A DNA stretch of 64,000 nt, taken from CALJFL01 sp963669435. GTDB taxonomy: Bacteria; Pseudomonadota; Gammaproteobacteria; Pseudomonadales; Halieaceae. The notes beneath the pieces were generated by a model. The model did no database searches, was not told the origin of the DNA, and was given only the letters and a program-made list of their open reading frames with translations. Within the stretch, counting starts at the first letter, position 1. Every line of letters starts with the position of its first letter. The DNA lies in assembly GCA_963669435.1 (NCBI GenBank), contig OY770025.1, positions 868,001-932,000 on the forward strand, given 5' to 3'. A program made the translations under genes and the position numbers. Below, piece by piece: positions 43,385-50,607 of this stretch.

Positions 43385-45550
43385 ATGTACAGGGAAGACA
43401 TGTTAAGGCAACGATCCGAATATACGGCCACCGCACTCGCCGTCGTTCTGCTAGGCCTGTTACTCGGCTCCTGCGCTACAACCGAGCAGCAAGCCGAGCA
43501 AGCAGATACGGAACCAGCACTACCTGTGACCGCAACAAAGACAAACACGTCGGTCCAGGGCGTAGGTTACTATGACAATACCAATGCCGACTCCAGCACA
43601 AACCCGGGAGCGCCAACCTCCGGTAACCAGGTTTACCGCGGCTCAGGCAATTTTATTAGTCCTTCAACACAAGCCGCGGTAGCACCCTCCGAGGGAGAGA
43701 TCACACTGAATTTCCAGGGTGCACCCATAGCGGAAGTAGCCAAGGCGATCCTCGGCGATATTCTCGGGGTGAATTACGTTATTCAGGAAGGCGTTGAGGG
43801 CTCCATCTCCATGCGCACGGCCAGCCCAATCGGAGAGGAAGACCTGATCCCTGTGCTGGACAGCCTGCTACAACTCAGTGGAGCAGCCCTCATCGAATCG
43901 AGGGGTTTTTACGAAATTGTCCCGATTGATGAAGGCGTAACCGCCAGCCTTACACCCACTGTCAGGCTCAGCGCAGACAAGGGTTACCAGATGTTGATTG
44001 TGCCGCTGCAGTATATTGGCGCAAAGGCGATGTCTCAGATTCTCGAACCGGTGAAGTCCGGCAAAGCCATTGTCGAGGCAGACGAATACCGCAACCTGGT
44101 GATTGTCGCAGGCACCCAGAGTGAATTGTATACACTGCGAGAGACCATCTCGATATTCGATGTCGATCAACTCGCCGGGATGTCTGTGGGTATTTTCCGT
44201 CTGGAGAACGTGGACGCAAATACCATCCTGGGTGAGTTAGAGACAATCTTCGGTGACGCGGCTGAAGGCCCTCTCGCCGGTATGGTCGAGTTCACCGTCA
44301 TTGAGCGACTGAATGCGTTGATGGTGATTACGCCACAAGAAAAGTACCTCAACGACGCGGAATTGTGGATAGACCGTCTGGACCTGAGTGAGAATCCACA
44401 TGGCTTCAACATGTACGTGTACTACGTACAAAACGGTAAATCCGAGAGAATTGCCGAGCTCCTCAACCAGATGTTCGAGGAGAAACGCCGCACCTCCACC
44501 GTTAGTCGCGATATAACCGCGTCACGCCAATTACCCGAAACGGCAACTGACGATGGCACACGGGGTGCGCGTGTCAACGCTGAGATATCTACCATCCAGG
44601 CCGGCGAGGTCAGTGTAATCGCCTACCCGGAAACTAATGCCCTGCTAATCACCGCCAACCCCGCCGACTATAAAGCGGTAGAGAAGGCGATTAAGCAACT
44701 CGATGTGTTACCGATGCAGGTATTGATCGAGGCGTCCATTGTCGAAGTAACCCTGAGCGACAACCTGGAATATGGCTTACAGTGGTTTTTCAAAGGCTCA
44801 CCGGGCGATTTTGATTCTGTCGGCGGCGTTAACATCCCTGCCAGCGGCAACGTGACCGGGGACGGCAGTTTATCCGGCGTATTGACCGACCCCGTGAACT
44901 TCACCTATGCCCTGTTCGACGCCGACGGGACACGGGCTGTACTCAATGCAATCGCAGCGGATTCGCGACTAAACGTACTTTCCGCACCCTCCTTGATGGT
45001 GCTCGACAACCACTCAGCAGTGATTCGCGTGGGTGACCAGGTACCCATTCGCACTCAAGAAACCTCCAACACATCCAGCGGCATCAGTGATCCAGACGGC
45101 AACTTTGGACTGAACGTTACCAGCGAAATTCAGTACCGCGATACCGGGGTAACCCTGGAAGTTACGCCGCGGGTCAACGCTGGAGGCATGGTCATGTTGG
45201 AAATCACCCAGCGCGTAGATGATGTGGCCGAGACTACAAGCTCTAATATCGACTCCCCCACTATTTTGCAGCGCGAAATTACCACCAGCGTGGCTGTACA
45301 GAGTGGAGAGACCATTGTCCTGGGGGGACTGATAGAAGAAGGTGTACAAGAAGAGGAGAGCGGCGTACCGCTCCTCAAAGATATTCCTGGTCTGGGCTAC
45401 CTGTTCAAAAATAAAAGAATCACCGAAGCGAAAACAGAACTCGTCGTCTTAATCACGCCCAGCGCCGTGGCGAACCCCGAGCAGGCGCGTTCTGTTACCG
45501 AAGAATACAAGTCCAAACTGAAAGGGGTCGACTTTTCGTCGTTTGATTAA
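43385..45550 (+). CDS. gspD: Type II secretion system secretin GspD
   Basis: 721 residues. A lipoprotein signal is seen (LAVVLLGLLLGSC, Cys near residue 30), so this secretin is probably lipid-anchored. N0 (LNFQGAPIAEVAKAILGDILGVNYVIQEGVEGS), N1-N3 domains, and the C-terminal secretin gate (VTLEVTPRVNAGGMVMLEI; GGLIEEGVQEEESGVPLLKDIPGLGYLF) are in the usual order. It forms the outer-membrane pore. Start 43385 is chosen; the frame extends to 43229 inside gspC, where the added part is basic and unrelated. It is the last gene of the operon. Confidence 0.95.
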   Translation: MYREDMLRQRSEYTATALAVVLLGLLLGSCATTEQQAEQADTEPALPVTATKTNTSVQGVGYYDNTNADSSTNPGAPTSGNQVYRGSGNFISPSTQAAVAPSEGEITLNFQGAPIAEVAKAILGDILGVNYVIQEGVEGSISMRTASPIGEEDLIPVLDSLLQLSGAALIESRGFYEIVPIDEGVTASLTPTVRLSADKGYQMLIVPLQYIGAKAMSQILEPVKSGKAIVEADEYRNLVIVAGTQSELYTLRETISIFDVDQLAGMSVGIFRLENVDANTILGELETIFGDAAEGPLAGMVEFTVIERLNALMVITPQEKYLNDAELWIDRLDLSENPHGFNMYVYYVQNGKSERIAELLNQMFEEKRRTSTVSRDITASRQLPETATDDGTRGARVNAEISTIQAGEVSVIAYPETNALLITANPADYKAVEKAIKQLDVLPMQVLIEASIVEVTLSDNLEYGLQWFFKGSPGDFDSVGGVNIPASGNVTGDGSLSGVLTDPVNFTYALFDADGTRAVLNAIAADSRLNVLSAPSLMVLDNHSAVIRVGDQVPIRTQETSNTSSGISDPDGNFGLNVTSEIQYRDTGVTLEVTPRVNAGGMVMLEITQRVDDVAETTSSNIDSPTILQREITTSVAVQSGETIVLGGLIEEGVQEEESGVPLLKDIPGLGYLFKNKRITEAKTELVVLITPSAVANPEQARSVTEEYKSKLKGVDFSSFD

Positions 45551-46096
45551 TCGGCGAAATAGCATCAGTTCTAGAATATATCTTTATATCGATACAGGCC
45601 TCTTACCACAAACTTCTCTATAAACTTATTGTTACTGCCTGCAAGTCTAAACATATCAAACACTTAGGACTGCGGGGATGATAGAACAAGCTTCACACGT
45701 AGCTTCCGTAGCCGAGACACCCATACTTTGGGTTAGTTGTCCTCCGTCAGAGGCTGAACTATACCTACTTACAGCTTCGAAAGGGCACGAGTGGCGCTCG
45801 GGTGGGTTTGTGCCTTATGACCAAGCCGAGTCCAATCACGCAAAGCCGAGGATCTCGATGATCACACCTGCAAGGGATGTGTCGGTCGGATAGCCGGGTT
45901 TCCGAAGAGCGCGAAGACCTGATCTGGTGCTAGACCAGCGATGGAGTTCGGTGAAGGATTACCAGTCGAGCTTAGTGCGGTTTTGTATCGAAGCGATATC
46001 ACTTCTGGGCCAATTTTCCCTTATCCCGACCCATCGGCGCAGCACCTTGTTCAACGAGACGAATGGATGTGACTTTGTTGATTGAGGAAAGTAACC
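45551..46096. other. Long leader region upstream of CTDC protein A
   Basis: A stretch of 546 bases. Bases 45551-45727 show nothing I can name. From about 45728 to 46096 the sequence is clearly homologous to 50243-50607 in front of CTDC protein B. It contains the riboswitch-like element at 45775-45907 and, after it, a hairpin CTGGT-GCTAG-ACCAG at 45924-45938 that is also conserved in the second copy. Confidence 0.75.
45775..45907 (+). promoter_or_regulatory. c-di-GMP-I (GEMM) riboswitch-like RNA element, copy A
   Basis: The outer stem pairs CTTCGAAA (45775-45782) with TTTCCGAAG (45899-45907). Inside are GGCACGAGTGG, then CACGCAAAGCC (45837-45847) and GGATAGCCGGGTTTCCG at the 3' side. CGCAAAGCC followed by a distal AUAGCCGGGUU-CCG is the signature of the GEMM-I aptamer. 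The variable inner stem reads CTCGG/CCGAG here but ACTC-GACA/TGTCGAGT in copy B, so it is conserved by compensating change. It begins 320 bases before the start of CTDC protein A. The GNRA-loop arm of the usual aptamer is longer and different here, so an unusual subtype is possible. Confidence 0.6.
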
Positions 46097-48643
46097 ATGG
46101 GCAAAGAATCTGAGTTCCTACGTACATCTTTTATGGCACTTGTCACCGGCCTTGTGCTCTACCTACTTTCGGTTGGGACCGCGCTAGCACACACAGATCC
46201 GCCCAACGCCAATGCAACCGGCGCATCCCTTATTTTGGTCGCGCTGCGAAACAATGGCACAACCATTATTCAAGGGAATGAAACCGTCAGCTCCTGCGAG
46301 ACGATTCAGTTTCGCGCTGCACTGCGGCCCACACCGGACGTTATCAATCCACCGCCCTTTCCGAGTCTTATAGGTCCGGCCATTGAGGGCGGCACCTGGA
46401 CCATCACCACACCCGATGGTGTACCTCATGACATAACACCCCCGGGTGGAATTGGCTGTATTGGCGGCCTGGAAAACGACGATGGAGCGAATGGACGTGG
46501 TCTTGATTGCGAAGGCAGTCCTGACTTCATCCTTTCAGATCCTATTTTCTACAACGTTGCTGACGGTCCAGTCTCAGGCGACGGTAAAATCTCCGCGAGT
46601 TCATCGTGGGAAGACGGGTTTGCTCACCGTGGCGCTGATGATGAATTCCCGGTAAATGTGGACACGCCTCTCACTATCAATGTGGCTCAGTGTAGCGATG
46701 CGTTCTGCGCGCCCGAGATGTGTGATCCGCAGGCAGACGACGGAGTGATCCTTGGGCAGTGCGTTCCTGACACCCCGCCAGACTGTAACGATGGCAGCGC
46801 GTGTACTACTGACTCTTGTAACGAGGAAACAGACTCCTGCGACAACATCGATATCAGCGGCCAGTGCGATGACCAGGATGCCTGTACCGCAGATTCCTGT
46901 GATCCGGCCACCGGCTGTGTCAACGAGGACATCTCCGGCACCTGTGATGACAGCAACGCCTGTACCGCAGACTCCTGTGATCCGGCCACCGGCTGTGTCA
47001 ATGAAGACATCTCCGGCACCTGTGATGACGGCGATGCCTGTACCGCAGACTCCTGTGATCCGGCCACCGGCTGTGTCAACGAAGACATCTCCGGCACCTG
47101 TGATGACGGCGACGCCTGTACCGCAGACTCCTGTGATCCGGCCACCGGCTGTGTCAACGAGGACATCTCTGGCACCTGTTATGACGGCGATGCCTGTACC
47201 GCAGACTCCTGTGATCCGGCCACCGGCTGTGTCAACGAAGACATCTCCGGCACCTGTGATGACGGCGATGCCTGTACCGCAGACTCCTGTGATCCGGCCA
47301 CCGGCTGTGTCAACGAAGACATCTCCGGCACCTGTGATGACGGCGACGCCTGTACCGCAGACTCCTGTGATCCGGCCACCGGCTGTGTCAACGAGGACAT
47401 CTCCGGCACCTGCGATGACGGCGACGCCTGTACGGCTGACTCCTGTGATCCGGCCACCGGCTGTGTCAACGAGGACATCTCCGGCACCTGTGATGACGGC
47501 GATGCCTGTACGGCTGACTCCTGTGATCCGGCCACCGGCTGTGCCAACGAAGACATCTCCGGCACTTGTGATGACGGCGATGTGTGTACCGCAGACTCCT
47601 GTGATCCTGAAATCGGGTGCCTGAATGAGCCCATCAGCTGTGATGATGGCGATGCCTGCACCGCGGACTCTTGTAGCCCAGAATTGGGTTGCGTCAACAC
47701 CGCCATAACCTGTGTTGACGAAACCTGTCAGGAATGCGACTCAGAAACAGGAGACTGCGTCGACATCGATCCACTGCCCGGGGTCTGTGAGGCAGTCTGC
47801 GTAGTTATCATCGACGAAGACACCATCGACAATGATGTCAAGACCATTGAAGCCGCGGCAGCCAGTTATGGCGAAGAGCCCGACTGGTTGGTCAACGACA
47901 ACAATCCTGTAGAGGTCGGCAACCCGTGGCTGAACTGGAACGTCCACTACCCGGGGGATATTGTGTTGCTCCCAGGTGGTCAGATCAGCGATGAGGGCTG
48001 GTATGCTCTGCCCGAGAACCTGCCTTGGCCAATTGAGGACTTCCTGGAGGGCACGGTGCCCCAGAGCAGACTCGACAAGATTCGTGATGTGATGCCGCTG
48101 CGTAACACAGACCTATATGGCCTGATCGGACAAACCTGCACCGCGGTAGTCTACGACAGCGATATCAGCATGAACTACGATCCCTTAAATGGCAATCTGC
48201 AGGGTGCCCGCTATGGCAGGTTCGCATTCACCGTACTGGGTGTTGAAGTGCCTGGATCTATTGACGAATCCAAGTCGGATACCAGTCTTTACGACCTCTG
48301 GCTGAAAGTCGAGGAACCGCTCGACGGAGGGGAGCCCTATCTTGTCGAACCCCGTGACCAGAAAGATGATGTGGAGATCCGCAGAGCGCGTTACTCCAGC
48401 AGATCTGGAACGCTGGTGGTTACGGGCGTAAGCGATATTCCACTGGATGAAATGTGGATATCTGTCGACGGCAGTGACGCGGGAACCGATGTCAATGTGG
48501 ACCCCTTCATACTTCATGCCACTATGCAGCAGGCGGGTGGCCGAAGATTCCGCTTCGAGTTTAACACCGGTGGAGTAAATCTCGACGGACGTAGGATTAC
48601 CATCTACACCACCGATGGCGCATATAACGCTTTCGTAGAGTAA
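46097..48643 (+). CDS. Exported cysteine-rich CTDC-repeat protein A
   Basis: 848 residues. A signal peptide (about residues 1-31, ending GTALA) is followed by HTDPPNANATGASLILV, a beta-rich N-terminal domain (~32-230; GGTWTITTPDG, ISASSSWEDGFAHRG) shared with protein B, then twelve tandem repeats of about 26 residues with core CDDGDACTADSCDPATGC (46784-47710), and a unique C-terminal domain (~residues 540-848) ending GRRITIYTTDGAYNAFVE. Four Cys in each repeat allow two disulfides. The repeats match the Dictyostelium CTDC repeat family (PF00526). Start 46097 follows GAGGAAAG; a TTG at 46082 is the alternative. The T2SS genes upstream and the DsbA-like gene downstream suggest it is oxidised in the periplasm and exported by T2SS. 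The role is unknown, perhaps a surface or matrix protein. Confidence 0.88.
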   Translation: MGKESEFLRTSFMALVTGLVLYLLSVGTALAHTDPPNANATGASLILVALRNNGTTIIQGNETVSSCETIQFRAALRPTPDVINPPPFPSLIGPAIEGGTWTITTPDGVPHDITPPGGIGCIGGLENDDGANGRGLDCEGSPDFILSDPIFYNVADGPVSGDGKISASSSWEDGFAHRGADDEFPVNVDTPLTINVAQCSDAFCAPEMCDPQADDGVILGQCVPDTPPDCNDGSACTTDSCNEETDSCDNIDISGQCDDQDACTADSCDPATGCVNEDISGTCDDSNACTADSCDPATGCVNEDISGTCDDGDACTADSCDPATGCVNEDISGTCDDGDACTADSCDPATGCVNEDISGTCYDGDACTADSCDPATGCVNEDISGTCDDGDACTADSCDPATGCVNEDISGTCDDGDACTADSCDPATGCVNEDISGTCDDGDACTADSCDPATGCVNEDISGTCDDGDACTADSCDPATGCANEDISGTCDDGDVCTADSCDPEIGCLNEPISCDDGDACTADSCSPELGCVNTAITCVDETCQECDSETGDCVDIDPLPGVCEAVCVVIIDEDTIDNDVKTIEAAAASYGEEPDWLVNDNNPVEVGNPWLNWNVHYPGDIVLLPGGQISDEGWYALPENLPWPIEDFLEGTVPQSRLDKIRDVMPLRNTDLYGLIGQTCTAVVYDSDISMNYDPLNGNLQGARYGRFAFTVLGVEVPGSIDESKSDTSLYDLWLKVEEPLDGGEPYLVEPRDQKDDVEIRRARYSSRSGTLVVTGVSDIPLDEMWISVDGSDAGTDVNVDPFILHATMQQAGGRRFRFEFNTGGVNLDGRRITIYTTDGAYNAFVE
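46784..47710 (+). repeat. CTDC repeat array A: nine 78-bp units plus three divergent units
   Basis: Nearly identical 78-bp units begin at 46865, 46943, 47021, 47099, 47177, 47255, 47333, 47411 and 47489. A divergent first unit (46784-46864, 81 bp) precedes them, and two shorter units (47567-47638 and 47639-47710, 72 bp each) follow. The unit at 47177 has a single change giving CYDGD. All units are in frame. Such arrays can gain or lose units by slippage or recombination. Confidence 0.95.
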
Positions 48644-49024
48644 ATGTGCAATAGGTCTTAGTTCATCAGTCTCAAAGGTGGAACCCACACCGGGTTCCAC
48701 CCATTCTAACTCCTTGGTGCATAAACGCCTTAGCAAGGCTTGGCCAAGCTCTACTAGTTGGGTCAAGCAGGGCATGGGAACTTAATCTGTAAAAATTAAA
48801 CGGAGTTGCCGACCCCAAATACTCTGAACATTGGGATTCCGCCGTCGCTCGGGAGCGCAAGCGTCAACTCGAAGATATAGAAGCTGTTGAAAACGCACTC
48901 ATCGGGCCAATGATCAACCTAAACCAAGATGTAAATAGAGTTATCAACTTGACTTGTCTAGCTTCTTGCACAATAACTTAATCAGTGCCAAACCGACAAT
49001 CCATCACGAAATGGAGTTCACACC
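48644..49024. other. Intergenic region between CTDC protein A and its DsbA-like partner
   Basis: A strong hairpin follows the stop codon: GGTGGAACCC (48677-48686) and GGGTTCCACC (48692-48701) around ACACC, without a T run. Bases 48797-48982 contain a frame open for about 60 codons (reading GVADPKYSEHWDSAVARE at the start) with a protein-like composition but no start codon or ribosome site; it could be a gene fragment. Neither is certain. Confidence 0.5.
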
Positions 49025-49804
49025 ATGTTAAAGATGCTAGGAAACAGCTTGGCTATTTTGATGTTAACAGCTATCGGGCAAGCAGCCTGGGCGGATTCAG
49101 ATATCGATGACCTGCAAAAAGAGGTATCTGAACTGAAACAAGGCCAGGAGAGTATGCGCAAGGACCTGGAAGAGATCAAAAAGCTTCTGAAGGAGAATCC
49201 GCGGGCAGCGAGAAATAATTCTGCATTCAAACCCCAAGAAGTAACGCTCAATAAGAAGGTCCCCTTCAAGGGTGACAGAGATGCACCGATTACAATTTTG
49301 GAGTTCAGCGACTATCAGTGCCCTTTCTGTCGCAGACATGCTAACGACACCTTGCCAACGTTGACAGAGAAGTACATCTCTACAGGCAAACTCAAGTATG
49401 TGATGCGCGAGAATCCCCTCGAGAATATTCACCCCAGGGCCATGAGGGCCTCTCAGGCAGCCCTATGCGCCAATGACGAGGGCAAATACTGGGAAATGCA
49501 TGACCAGATTTTCGCCAACCAACGCAAAATGACTGACGAGGATTTTCTGGCGCATGGCGAATCCATCGGTCTCAATGGTAATAAATTCAGCAAATGCATG
49601 GAGAGCAGCAAATACGAAGAGCAGGTAAAACAGGACCTGGCCGAAGGTAAAAAGCTGGGCATTCGCGGGACTCCTGGCTTTCTGTTGGGATTCACAGATG
49701 CGAAAAATCCAGACAAGGTTCGCCTCACCAAGTTTCTTAACGGAGCCAGAACACCCCAACAGTTTTCTAACGAAATAGACAGGCTTCTAAAAGAGTTAGA
49801 GTAA
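49025..49804 (+). CDS. DsbA-family thiol oxidoreductase, partner of CTDC protein A
   Basis: 259 residues. A signal peptide (LAILMLTAIGQAAWA) precedes a coiled coil (DIDDLQKEVSELKQGQESMR, residues ~25-58), then a thioredoxin-like domain with active site CPFC in FSDYQCPFCRRH (about residue 100), a helical insertion with a further Cys pair, and the cis-Pro loop GIRGTPGFLLG. These enzymes make or reshuffle disulfides in the periplasm. The coiled coil may oligomerise the protein. GGAG precedes the start. It is paralogous to the gene at 53311 and both directly follow cysteine-rich CTDC proteins, which points to a dedicated substrate. Confidence 0.9.
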   Translation: MLKMLGNSLAILMLTAIGQAAWADSDIDDLQKEVSELKQGQESMRKDLEEIKKLLKENPRAARNNSAFKPQEVTLNKKVPFKGDRDAPITILEFSDYQCPFCRRHANDTLPTLTEKYISTGKLKYVMRENPLENIHPRAMRASQAALCANDEGKYWEMHDQIFANQRKMTDEDFLAHGESIGLNGNKFSKCMESSKYEEQVKQDLAEGKKLGIRGTPGFLLGFTDAKNPDKVRLTKFLNGARTPQQFSNEIDRLLKELE

Positions 49805-50607
49805 GCTTGAGGTTAGAGGAGTCTCTTTCACGGAACTCACGTGGAAAATACTCTTTACTCTCTCAAAAGACCAAATCTGTACGTGTTGCAAGCTCTGCCG
49901 TGCCGCAAAAAGCCGCTCTCATAATTATTGCTACCAGCCAAAGATTGCGCTTCGCTGGTGATATCTGATTACGAGATGAACAGCCTATCTAGGCGTTCGA
50001 CAACGTAGCGAAAAATGAGTTAAAGCGACGAACTGCAACTCTTCACCTGGCACAAAAAAGTTTCTAGAAAAAGTTAGAACATGTTTTCATAATAGGTTGC
50101 AGTCTTAAAGTCATTTCGCTCTATGGACCACTGCCATTACGTTGGGAAAAACCATAATTTTCATGGGGTTACCGAATCAAGCATTCGGGAAATTTTGTGC
50201 TGACTGGATTGAAATGGTCCTTCCACCTCAAAAGTAATACCTTTGGGTAGTTGCCGCTCTATAGGGGCTGGACTATACCTAGATCTAGCTTCGAAAAGGC
50301 ACGAGTGGCACTCAGACAGGTCAAAGTTGTACAGTGTCGAGTCCAATCACGCAAAGCCGAGGATCTCGATCGTCACGTCTGCAAGGGATGTGGGTGTCGG
50401 ATAGCCGGGTTTCCGAAAAGCACGAAGTCCTAGTCTGGTGCTAGACCAGCGATGGGGTTCGGGGAAGGATAACCAGGTGGTCTTATTACGGCATACGATC
50501 AAAGTTGCATCACACCTGATTCACCTCTCCCTTTACCCAATCAACTGGCGCAGCGCCCTACTCAACGAGACGAATGGACATGACTTTGTTGATTGAGGAG
50601 AGTAACC
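49805..50607. other. Intergenic region before CTDC protein B
   Basis: About 800 bases. The first 430 (49805-50240) are AT-richer than the rest and hold nothing I can assign. From about 50243 the leader is homologous to that of protein A and holds the second riboswitch-like element (50289-50417) and the conserved CTGGT-GCTAG-ACCAG hairpin. Confidence 0.7.
50289..50417 (+). promoter_or_regulatory. c-di-GMP-I (GEMM) riboswitch-like RNA element, copy B
   Basis: The same signature as copy A: CTTCGAAA at 50289-50296, CACGCAAAGCC at 50348-50358, and GGATAGCCGGGTTTCCGAA to 50417. Sequence between the conserved blocks differs from copy A while keeping complementary arms (ACTCAGACA with TGTCGAGT, with one bulged base). 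It starts 319 bases before the protein B start, nearly the same spacing as in copy A. After the aptamer a GGCGCAGCGCC hairpin near the start codon could form an expression platform. Confidence 0.6.

Noticed and set aside
45678..45893. Open frame of 71 codons before CTDC protein A.
   Set aside because: It overlaps the riboswitch-like element, and the matching frame is not conserved in the second leader.
45924..45938. Hairpin CTGGT-GCTAG-ACCAG after the riboswitch considered as a terminator.
   Set aside because: No T run follows; kept only as part of the possible expression platform.
46784..47710. Regular 78-bp repeats considered as a CRISPR array.
   Set aside because: Units are contiguous without unique spacers and encode in-frame protein repeats.
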